A stretch of DNA of 64,000 nucleotides, from positions 1,798,001-1,862,000 of the forward strand of contig CAWUCO010000268.1 in assembly GCA_963920705.1 (NCBI GenBank), given 5' to 3'. Position numbers and translations under genes: made by a program. The stretch comes from Odiellus spinosus (Eukaryota > Arthropoda > Arachnida > Opiliones > Phalangiidae). The notes beneath the pieces were generated by a model that was given only the letters and a program-made list of their open reading frames with translations, did no database searches and was not told the origin of the DNA. Below are positions 37,801 through 47,056 of the stretch, one piece after another (within the stretch, counting starts at the first letter, position 1; each line of letters starts with the position of its first letter).

Positions 37801-39467
37801 GATGTTTTTTGAATTGTCCATATTTTCCATGTTTTTCAACGGATTTTCCAAAACTCTTGTTTTTTAGATAGACCAATATTTGCTCTTTCGAATAGTCTTA
37901 ATTTTGTCTAAATCGCTTAAAAATCAAAAGTTTTGTGTCCATTTGAATCCAATAATCTTGGATTTTTAAGTGTTTTTGCTTTATTTTAACCAATTTTTTA
38001 TTTGTCACAATTTTGCAATTTAGACAAAACCAAAGTCATTCGAAAGAGCAATTAATGGACAGTCTAAATAACAAGAGTTTTCAAAAATCCGTTGAAAAAC
38101 AAGAAAAATATGGCCAATTCAAGAAATCATAGAATATTAAAATAGTCAAATTTCAGATTTTCAAAATTCGCTTTTTGATATTAGATGTTTTTTGAATTGT
38201 CCATATTTTCCATTTTTTTCAACGGATTTTTGAAAACTCTTGATTTTCAGATAGACCAATATTTGCTCTTTCGAGTGGTCTTAATTTTGTCTAAATCGCT
38301 TAAAAATCAAAAGTTTTGTGTCCATTTGAATCCAATAATCTTGGATTTTTAAGTGTTTTTGCTTTATTTTAACCAATTTTATATTTGTCACAATTTTGCA
38401 ATTTAGACAAAACCAAAGACATTCGAAAGAACAATTAATGGACAGTCTAAATAATAAGAGTTTTCAAAAATCCGTTGAAAAACAAGAAAAATATGGCCAA
38501 TTCAAGAAATCATAGAATATCAAAATAGTCAAATTTCAGATTTTCAAAATTCGCTTTTTGATATTAGATGTTTTTTGAATTGTCCATATTTTCCATGTTT
38601 TTCAACGGATTTTCCAAAACTCTTGATTTTTAGATAGACCAATATTTGCTCTTTCAAATAGTCTTAATTTTGTCTAAATCGCTTAAAAATCAAAAGTTTT
38701 GTGTCCATTTGAACTCAATAATCTTGGATTTTTAAGTGTTTTTGCTTAATTTTAACCAATTTTATATTTGTCACAATTTTGCAATTTAGACAAAACCAAA
38801 GTCATTCGAAAGAGCAATTAATGGACAGTCTAAATAATAAGAATTTTTTAAAAATCCGATGAAAAACAAGAAAAATATGGCCAATTCAAGAAACCATACA
38901 ATATCAAAATAGTCAAATTTCAGATTTTCAAAATTCGCTTTTTGATATTAGATGTTTTTTGAATTGTCCATATTTTCCATGTTTTTCAACGGATTTTCCA
39001 AAACTCTTGTTTTTTAGATAGACCAATACTTGCTCTTTCGAATAGTCTTAATTTTGTCTAAATCGCTTAAAAATCAAAAGTTTTGTGTCCATTTGAATCC
39101 AATAATCTTGGATTTTTAAGTGTTTTTGCTTTATTTTAACCAATTTTATATTTGTCACAATTTTGCAATTTAGACAAAACCAAAGTCATTCGAAAGAGCA
39201 ATTAATGGACAGTCTAAATAACAAGAGTTTTCAAAAATCCGTTGAAAAACAAGAAAAATATGGCCAATTCAAGAAATCATAGAATATTAAAATAGTCAAA
39301 TTTCAGATTTTCAAAATTCGCTTTTTGATATTAGATGTTTTTTGAATTGTCCATATTTTCCATGTTTTTCAACGGATTTTTGAAAACTCTTGATTTTCAG
39401 ATAGACCAATATTTGCTCTTTCGAGTGGTCTTAATTTTGTCTAAATCGCTTAAAAATCAAAAGTTTT
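31803..39467 (+). repeat. Trimer HOR (~1150 bp), about five copies plus recombinants
   Basis: Unit order: (1) AAAGACATTCGAAAGAAC ... TTCAAATAG; (2) TTTGAA(T/C)TCAATAATC, AAGAATTTTTT, CCATACAAT, TCGAATAG; (3) AATAACAAG, ATATTAAAATAG, GGATTTTTGAAAACTC. The first marker falls at 31901, 33051, 33817, 34967, 36117 and 38416, giving spacings of 1150, 766, 1150, 1150 and 2299. Full units start at 31803, 33719, 34869, 36019 and 38318. 32953-33718 is a two-monomer recombinant and 37169-38317 is a unit with exchanged first and second monomers. Confidence 0.88.
32860..32880 (+). repeat. Short A-type tract in arm B, fixed in the trimer HOR
   Basis: GGATTTTTGAAAACTC (arm A type) replaces GGATTTTCCAAAACTC in the third monomer of the 31.8-39.5 kb trimer: about 32860, 34777, 35927, 37077, 38226 and 39376; also at about 13310. 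The flanks are B-type (CCATG before, GATTTTCAGATAG after). Confidence 0.75.
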
Positions 39468-40882
39468 GTGTCCATTTGAATCCAATAATCTTGGATTTTT
39501 AAGTGTTTTTGCTTTATTTTAACCAATTTTATATTTGTCACAATTTTGCAATTTAGACAAAACCAAAGTCATTCGAAAGAGCAATTAATGGACAGTCTAG
39601 ATAATAAGAGTTTTCAAAAATCCGTTGAAAAACAAGAAAAATATGGCCAATTCAAGAAATCATAGAATATCAAAATATTCAAATTTCAGATTTTCAAAAT
39701 TCGCTTTTTGATATTAGATGTTTTTTGAATTGGCTATATTTTCCATGTTTTTCAACGGATTTTCCAAAACTCTTGTTTTTTAGATAGACCAATATTTGCT
39801 CTTTCGAGTAGTCTTAATTTTGTCTAAATCGCTTAAAAATCAAAAGTTTTGTGTCCATTTGAATCCAATAATCTTGGATTTTTAAGTGTTTTTGCTTAAT
39901 TTTAACCAATTTTATATTTGTCACAATTTTGCAATTTAGACAAAACCAAAGTCATTCGAAAGAGCAATTAATGGACAATCTAAATAATAAGAATTTTTTA
40001 AAAATCCGTTGAAAAACAAGAAAAATATGGCCAATTCAAGAAACCATACAATATCAAAATAGTCAAATTTCAGATTTTCAAAATTCGCTTTTTGATATTA
40101 GATGTTTTTTGAATTGGCTATATTTTCCATGTTTTTCAACGGATTTTCCAAAACTCTTGTTTTTTAGATAGACCAATATTTGCTCTTTCGAGTAGTCTTA
40201 ATTTTGTCTAAATCGCTTAAAAATCAAAAGTTTTGTGTCCATTTGAATCCAATAATCTTGGATTTTTAAGTGTTTTTGCTTAATTTTAACCAATTTTATA
40301 TTTGTCACAATTTTGCAATTTAGACAAAACCAAAGTCATTCGAAAGAGCAATTAATGGACAATCTAAATAATAAGAATTTTTTAAAAATCCGTTGAAAAA
40401 CAAGAAAAATATGGCCAATTCAAGAAACCATACAATATCAAAATAGTCAAATTTCAGATTTTCAAAATTCGCTTTTTGATATTAGATGCTTTTTGAATTG
40501 TCCATATTTTCCATGTTTTTCAACGGATTTTCCAAAACTCTTGATTTTCAGATAGACCAATATTTGCTCTTTCGAGTGGTCTTAATTTTGTCTAAATCGC
40601 TTAAAAATCAAAAGTTTTGTGTCCATTTGAATCCAATAATATTGGATTTTTAAGTGTTTTTGCTTAATTTTAACCAATTTCATATTGGTCACAATTTTGC
40701 AATTTAGACAAAACCAAAGTCATTCGAAAGAGCAATTAATGGACAGTCTAGATAATAAGAGTTTTCAAAAATCCGTTGAAAAACAAGAAAAATATGGCCA
40801 ATTCAAGAAATCATAGAATATCAAAATAGTCAAATTTCAGATTTTAAAAATTCGCTTTTTGATATTAGATGTTTTTTGAATT

Positions 40883-40910
40883 GGCCATATTTTTCTTGTT
40901 TTTCAACGGA
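40883..40910 (+). repeat. A-type conversion tract inside arm B
   Basis: In a forward monomer, arm B reads GGCCATATTTTTCTTGTTTTTC, which is reverse-complement arm A, then returns to B-type TTTTCCAAAACTC. The same tract is at 49690-49717 and 53136-53163, where the two copies are related by the 9-mer duplication. Flanks on both sides are B-type, which is the pattern expected of a short arm-to-arm conversion. Confidence 0.75.
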
Positions 40911-41054
40911 TTTTCCAAAACTCTTGATTTTTAGATAGACCAATATTTGCTCTTTCGAGTGGTCTAATGTTGTCTAAATCGCTTAAAAATCAAAAGTTTT
41001 GTGTCCATTTGAATCCAATAATCTTGGATTTTTAAGCGTTTTTGCTTAATTTTA

Positions 41055-41071
41055 ACCAATTTTATATTGGT
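41055..41071. repeat. ACCAAT-TTTAT-ATTGGT dyad in the linker (variant form)
   Basis: A 6-bp stem with a 5-nt loop, complete only in monomers with TATATTGGTC or CATATTGGTC; the common TATATTTGTC form breaks one pair. The complete form is most frequent between 41 and 54.5 kb. Confidence 0.6.
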
Positions 41072-41180
41072 CACAATTTTGCAATTTAGACAAAACCAAA
41101 GTCATTCGAAAGAGCAATTAATGGACAGTCTAAATAATAAGAGTTTTCAAAAATCCGTTGAAAAACAAGAAAAATATGGC

Positions 41181-41190
41181 CTATTCAAAA
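41181..41190. other. Orientation switch J1, forward to reverse (arm A to arm B')
   Basis: Forward arm A reads normally to AAATATGGC (about 41180). From about 41188 the sequence is reverse-complement arm B (AAAAACATCTAATATC), then the inverted spacer and reverse-complement arm A. The changeover is within the homologous stretch shared by A and B', so the exact base cannot be assigned. The outcome is two arm A copies head-to-head, centred near 41220, with no foreign DNA at the joint. Confidence 0.88.
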
Positions 41191-42066
41191 AACATCTAAT
41201 ATCAAAAAGCGAATTTTGAAAATCTGAAATTTGACTATTTTGATATTGTATGGTTTCTCGAATTGGCCATATTTTTCTTGTTTTTCAACGGATTTTTGAA
41301 AACTCTTGTTATTTAGACTGTCCATTAATTGCTCTTTCGAATGACTTTGGTTTTGTCTAAATTGCCAAGACGTGACAAATATAAAATTGGTTAAAATAAA
41401 GCAAAAACACTTAAAAATCCAAGATTATTGGATTCAAATGGACACAAAACTTTTGATTTTTAAGCGATTTAGACAAAATTAAGACTACTCGAAAGAGCAA
41501 ATATTGGTCTATCTAAAAAATAAGAGTTTTGGAAAATCCGTTGAAAAACATGGAAAATATAGCCAATTCAAAAAACATCTAATATCAAAAAGCGAATTTT
41601 TAAAATCTGAAATTTGACTATTTTGATATTGTATGGTTTCTTTAATTGGCCATATTTTTCTTGTTTTTCAACGGATTTTTGAAAACTCTTGTTATTTAGA
41701 CTGTCCATTAATTGCTCTTTCGAATGACTTTGGTTTTGTCTAAATTGCAAAATTGTGACCAATATAAAATTGGTTAAAATTAGGCAAAACGCTTAAAAAT
41801 CCAAGATTATTGGATTCAGATGGACACAAAACTTTTGATTTTTAAGCGATTTAGACAAAATTAAGACCACTCGAAAGAGCAAATATTGGTCTATCTAAAA
41901 AATAAGAGTTTTGGAAAATCCGTTGAAAAACATGGAAAATATAGCCAATTCAAAAAACATCTAATATCAAAAAGCGAATTTTTAAAATCTGAAATTTGAC
42001 TATTTTGATATTCTATGATTTCTTGAATTGGCCATATTTTTCTTGTTTTTCAACGGATTTTTGAAA
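41186..42066 (-). repeat. Reverse block 1 (about 2.3 monomers)
   Basis: The same monomer reads on the minus strand here. The reverse complement of arm A, ending with its TTTGTCTAAATTGC edge, lies at about 41252-41363 and again near 41650-41746, followed by reverse-complement linker and arm B. The block is entered at an arm A to arm B' switch near 41185 and left at an A' to B switch near 42066. It contains an odd C/G-rich change (ATTGCCAAGACGTGAC instead of ATTGCAAAATTGTGAC) at about 41361-41376. Confidence 0.93.
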
Positions 42067-42074
42067 ACTCTTGA
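42052..42074. other. Orientation switch J2, reverse to forward (arm A' to arm B)
   Basis: Reverse-complement arm A (CTTGTTTTTCAACGGATTTTTGAAAACTC, given here only by its markers ATTTTTCTTG and TTTTTGAAAACTC) passes into forward arm B (GATTTTCAGATAGACC) within shared sequence. Just downstream there is a private GTGGTGTTAATT. The joint is the same as J4. Confidence 0.85.
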
Positions 42075-45000
42075 TTTTCAGATAGACCAATATTTGCTCT
42101 TTCGAGTGGTGTTAATTTTGTCTAAATCGCTTAAAAATCAAAAGTTTTGTGTCCATTTGAATCCAATAATCTTGGATTTTTAAGTGTTTTTGCTTTATTT
42201 TAACCAATTTTATATTTGTCACAATTTTGCAATTTAGACAAAACCAAAGTCATTCGAAAGAGCAATTAATGGACAGTCTAAATAATAAGAGTTTTCAAAA
42301 ATCCGTTGAAAAACAAGAAAAATATGGCCAATTCAAGAAATCATAGAATATCAAAATAGTCAAATTTCAGATTTTCAAAATTCGCTTTTTGATATTAGAT
42401 GTTTTTTGAATTGTCCATATTTTCCATGTTTTTCAACGGATTTTCCAAAACTCTTGTTTTTTAGATAGACCAATATTTGCTCTTTCGAGTAGTCTTAATT
42501 TTGTCTAAATCGCTTAAAAATCAAAAGTTTTGTGTCCATTTGAATCCAATAATCTTGGATTTTTAAGCGTTTTTGCTTAATTTTAACCAATTTTATATTG
42601 GTCACAATTTTGCAATTTAGACAAAACCAAAGTCATTCGAAAGAGCAATTAATGGACAGTCTAAATAACAAGAGTTTTCAAAAATCCGTTGAAAAACAAG
42701 AAAAATATGGCCAATTCAAGAAATCATAGAATATCAAAATAGTCAAATTTCAGATTTTCAAAATTCGCTTTTTGATATTAGATGCTTTTTGAATTGTCCA
42801 TATTTTCCATGTTTTTCAACGGATTTTCCAAAACTCTTGTTTTTTAGATAGACCAATATTTGCTCTTTCGAGTAGTCTTAATTTTGTCTAAATCGCTTAA
42901 AAATCAAAAGTTTTGTGTCCATTTGAATCCAATAATCTTGGATTTTTAAGCGTTTTTGCTTAATTTTAACCAATTTTATATTGGTCACAATTTTGCAATT
43001 TAGACAAAACCAAAGTCATTCGAAAGAGCAATTAATGGACAGTCTAAATAACAAGAGTTTTCAAAAATCCGTTGAAAAACAAGAAAAATATGGCCAATTC
43101 AAGAAATCATAGAATATCAAAATAGTCAAATTTCAGATTTTCAAAATTCGCTTTTTGATATTAGATGCTTTTTGAATTGTCCATATTTTCCATGTTTTTC
43201 AACGGATTTTCCAAAACTCTTGTTTTTTAGATAGACCAATATTTGCTCTTTCGAGTGGTCTTAATTTTGTCTAAATCGCTTAAAAATCAAAAGTTTTGTG
43301 TCCATTTGAATCCAATAATCTTGGATTTTTAAGTGTTTTTGCTTAATTTTAACCAATTTTATATTTGTCACAATTTTGCAATTTAGAAAAAACCAAAGTC
43401 ATTCGAAAGAGCAATTAATGGACAGTCTAAATCACAAGAGTTTTCAAAAATCCGTTGAAAAACAAGAAAAATATGGCCAATTCTAAAAACCATACAATAT
43501 CAAAATAGTCAAATTTCAGATTTTAAAAATTCGCTTTTTGAAATTAGATGTTTTTTGAATTGGCTATATTTTCCATGTTTTTCAACGGATTTTCCAAAAC
43601 TCTTGTTTTTTAGATAGACCAATATTTGCTCTTTCGAGTAGTCTTAATTTTGTCTAAATCGCTTAAAAATCAAAAGTTTTGTGTCCATTTGAATCCAATA
43701 ATCTTGGATTTTTAAGTGTTTTTGCTTTATTTTAACCAATTTTATATTTGTCACAATTTTGCAATTTAGACAAAACCAAAGTCATTCGAAAGAGCAATCA
43801 ATGGACAGTCTAAATAATAAGAGTTTTCAAAAATCCGTTGAAAAACAAGAAAAATATGGCCAATTCAAGAAATCATAGAATATCAAAATAGTCAAATTTC
43901 AGATTTTCAAAATTCGCTTTTTGATATTAGATGTTTTTTGAATTGTCCATATTTTCCATGTTTTTCAAGGGATTTTCCAAAACTCTTGTTTTTTAGATAG
44001 ACCAATATTTGCTCTTTCGAGTGGTCTTAATTTTGTCTAAATCGCTTAAAAATCAAAAGTTTTGTGTCCATTTGAATCCAATAATCTTGGATTTTTAAGT
44101 GTTTTTGCTTTATTTTAACCGATTTTATATTTGTCACAATTTTGCAATTTAGACAAAACCAAAGTCATTCGAAAGAGCAATTAATGGACAGTCTAGATAA
44201 TAAGAGTTTTCAAAAATCCGTTGAAAAATAAGAAAAATATGGCCAATTCAAGAAATCATAGAATATCAAAATAGTCAAATTTCAGATTTTAAAAATTCGC
44301 TTTTTGATATTAGATGTTTTTTGAATTGGCTATATTTTCCATGTTTTTCAACGGATTTTCCAAAACTCTTGTTTTTTAGATAGACCAATATTTGCTATTT
44401 CGAGTGGTCTTAATTTTGTCTAAATCGCTTAAAAATCAAAAGTTTTGTGTCCATTTGAATCCAATAATCTTGGATTTTTAAGCGTTTTTGCTTAATTTTA
44501 ACCAATTTTATATTGGTCACAATTTTGCAATTTAGACAAAACCAAAGTCATTCGAAAGAGCAATTAATGGACAGTCTAAATAACAAGAGTTTTCAAAAAT
44601 TCGTTGAAAAACAAGAAAAATATGGCCAATTCAAGAAATCATACAATATCAAAATAGTCAAATTTCAGATTTTAAAAATTCGCTTTTTGATATTAGATGT
44701 TTTTTGAATTGTCCATATTTTCCATGTTTTTCAACGGATTTTCCAAAACTCTTGATTTTCAGATAGACCAATATTTGCTCTTTCGAGTGGTCTTAATTTT
44801 GTCTAAATCGCTTAAAAATCAAAAGTTTTGTGTCCATTTGAATCCAATAATCTTGGATTTTTAAGTGTTTTTGCTTAATTTTAACCAATTTTATATTTGT
44901 CACAATTTTGCAATTTAGACAAAACCAAAGTCATTCGAAAGAGCAATTAATGGACAGTCTAAATAATAAGAGTTTTCAAAAATCCGTTGAAAAACAAGAA

Positions 45001-45855
45001 AAATATGGCCAATTCAAGAAATCATAGAATATCAAAATAGTCAAATTTCAGATTTTCAAAATTCGCTTTTTGATATTAGATGCTCTTTGAATTATCCATA
45101 TTTTCCATGTTTTTCAACGGATTTTCCAAAACTCTTGTTTTTTAGATAGACCAATATTTGCTCTTTCGAGTGGTCTTAATTTTGTCTAAATCGCTTAAAA
45201 ATCAAAAGTTTTGTGTCCATTTGAATCCAATAATCTTGGATTTTTAAGCGTTTTTGCTTAATTTTAACCAATTTTATATTGGTCACAATTTTGCAATTTA
45301 GACAAAACCAAAGTCATTCGAAAGAGCAATTAATGGACAGTCTAAATAATAAGAGTTTTCAAAAATCCGTTGAAAAACAAGAAAAATATGGCCAATTCAA
45401 GAAATCATAGAATATCAAAATAGTCAAATTTCAGATTTTAAAAATTCGCTTTTTGATATTAGATGTTTTTTGAATTGTCCATATTTTAAATGTTTTTCAA
45501 CGGATTTTCCAAAACTCTTGATTTTCAGATAGACCAATATTTGCTCTTTCGAGTGGTCTTAATTTTGTCTAAATCGCTTAAAAATCAAAAGTTTTGTGTC
45601 CATTTGAATCCAATAATCTTGGATTTTTAAGTGTTTTTGCTTTATTTTAACCAATTTTATATTTGTCACAATTTTGCAATTTAGACAAAACCAAAGTCAT
45701 TCGAAAGAGCAATTAATGGACAGTCTAAATAATAAGAGTTTTCAAAAATCCGTTGAAAAACGAGAAAAATATGGCCAATTCAAGAAATCATAGAATATCA
45801 AAATAGTCAAATTTCAGATTTTAAAAATTCGCTTTTTGATATTAGATGTTTTTTG
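42067..45855 (+). repeat. Forward block 2 (about 10 monomers), diverged relative of the 9-mer duplication
   Basis: Forward monomers begin in arm B (GATTTTCAGATAGACC) and run to the next switch in arm B near 45855. The order of variants resembles that of 47.04-50.49 kb. Shared rare markers include TTTAGAAAAAACC with AAATCACAAG (43385-43440 versus 48745-48798), AGCAATCAATGG (43794) and CAAGGG (about 43967). The match is at an offset of about 4979 at its left end and about 5362 further in, so one monomer was gained or lost between the two copies. It also holds a monomer with GATGCTCTTTGAATTATCC (about 45079-45097) that has no counterpart there. Confidence 0.92.
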
Positions 45856-46765
45856 AATTGGCCATATTTTTCTTGTTTTTCAACGGATTTTTGAAAACTC
45901 TTATTATTTAGACTGTCCATTAATTGCTCTTTCGAATGACTTTGGTTTTGTCTAAATTGCAAAATTGTGACAAATATAAAATTGGTTAAAATTAAGCAAA
46001 AACGCTTAAAAGTCCAAGATTATTGGATTAAAATGGACACAAAACTTTTGATTTTTAAGCGATTTAGACAAAATTAAGACTACTCGAAAGAGCAAATATT
46101 GGTCTATCTAAAAATCAAGAGTTTTGGAAAATCCGTTGAAAAACATGGAAAATATGGACAATTCAAAAAACATCTAATATCAAAAAGCGAATTTTGAAAA
46201 TCTGAAATTTGACTATTTTGATATTCTATGATTTCTTGAATTGGCCATATTTTTCTTGTTTTTCAACGGATTTTTGAAAACTCTATTTATTTAGACTGTC
46301 CATTAATTGCTCTTTCGAATGACTTTGGTTTTGTCTAAATTGCAAAATTGTGACCAATATAAAATTGGTTAATATTAAGCAAAAACGCTTAAAAATCCAA
46401 GATTATTGGATTCAAATGGACACAAAACTTTTGATTTTTAAGCGATTTAGACAACATTAAGACCACTCGAAAGAGCAAATATTGGTCTATCTGAAAATCA
46501 AGAGTTTTGGAAAATCCGTTGAAAAACATGGAAAATATGGACAATTCAAAAAGCATCTAATATCATAAAGCGAATTTTAAAAATCTGAAATTTGACTATT
46601 TTGATATTCTATGATTTCTTGAATTGGCCATATTTTTCTTGTTTTTCAACGGATTTTTGAAAACTCTTATTATTTAGACTGTCCATTAATTGCTCTTTCG
46701 AATGACTTTGGTTTTGTCTAAATTGCAAAATTGTGACAAATATAAAATTGGTTAAAATAAAGCAA
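45255..46765. repeat. Inversion-breakpoint duplication, copy 1
   Basis: This segment spans forward sequence, switch J3 and the start of reverse block 2. It matches 54445-55770: offset 9190 before the switch (TTTTAAATG at 45484/54674) and about 9000 after it. The change in offset is the 189-bp deletion in copy 2. Confidence 0.82.
45848..45895. other. Orientation switch J3, forward to reverse (arm B to arm A')
   Basis: Forward arm B starts normally (GATATTAGATGTTTTTTG, about 45837-45854), then continues as reverse-complement arm A (GGCCATATTTTTCTTG, TTTTTGAAAACTCTTATTATTTAGACTG) and into reverse linker. The joint recurs at J5. Confidence 0.87.
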
Positions 46766-47042
46766 AAACACTTAAAAATCCAAGATTATTGGATTCAAAT
46801 GGACACAAAACTTTTGATTTTTAAGCGATTTAGACAAAATTAAGACCACTCGAAAGAGCAAATATTGGTCTATCTAAAAAACAAGAGTTTTGGAAAATCC
46901 GTTGAAAAACATGGAAAATATAGCCAATTCAAAAAACATCTAATATCAAAAAGCGAATTTTGAAAATCTGAAATTTGACTATTTTGATATTCTATGATTT
47001 CTTGAATTGGCCATATTTCTCTTGTTTTTCAACGGATTTTTG
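45856..47042 (-). repeat. Reverse block 2 (about 3 monomers)
   Basis: Minus-strand monomers carry markers typical of the reverse arrays: GGATTAAAATGG (46025), GACAACATTAAG (about 46450) and ATATCATAAAGCG (46560). The left part is nearly the same as the start of reverse block 3 at an offset of about 9000 bp, including the rare ACTC(T/G)ATTTATTTAGAC and GGTTAATATTAAGC variants. It ends at an A' to B switch near 47042 with the same joint sequence as the switch at 42066. Confidence 0.93.
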
Positions 47043-47056
47043 AAAACTCTTGATTT
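47024..47056. other. Orientation switch J4, reverse to forward; copy of J2
   Basis: Same joint as J2: TTTTTGAAAACTCTT then GATTTTCAGATAG. The only nearby difference on the reverse side is GGCCATATTTCTCTTG (47009-47024). It is also the left edge of the 9-mer duplication. Confidence 0.85.

Larger units (their letters stand above)
1..41185 (+). repeat. Forward block 1 of the ~383-bp satellite (about 107 tandem monomers)
   Basis: The same unit recurs head-to-tail without interruption. GTGTCC landmarks fall at 3, 386, 769, 1533, 1916 and so on, spaced 382-384 bp. The spacing depends on a +1 indel (AAGAATTTTTTAAAAATCC versus AAGAGTTTTCAAAAATCC) and a 3-bp loss (GGAGTC versus GGACAGTC). Neighbouring copies differ at only a handful of positions, and the same variants recur in combination, so the block is a mosaic of higher-order repeats listed separately. 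No foreign sequence interrupts it. Short open frames of 60-84 codons recur with the repeat but begin at TTG and are judged non-coding. Function is unknown; a centromeric or pericentromeric heterochromatin array is inferred from the organisation alone. Confidence 0.97.
39468..41185 (+). repeat. Last forward monomers before the first orientation switch
   Basis: Monomers at 39851 and 40234 are sister copies (private GGACAATCTAAAT). The monomer at about 40617 carries an A-type tract in arm B (40883-40910) and CTAATGTTGTC (40965-40975), the forward reading of the GACAACATTAG variant otherwise typical of the reverse arrays. The next monomer (AAGCG, TATATTGGTC) also resembles 42-54 kb types. Confidence 0.75.
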
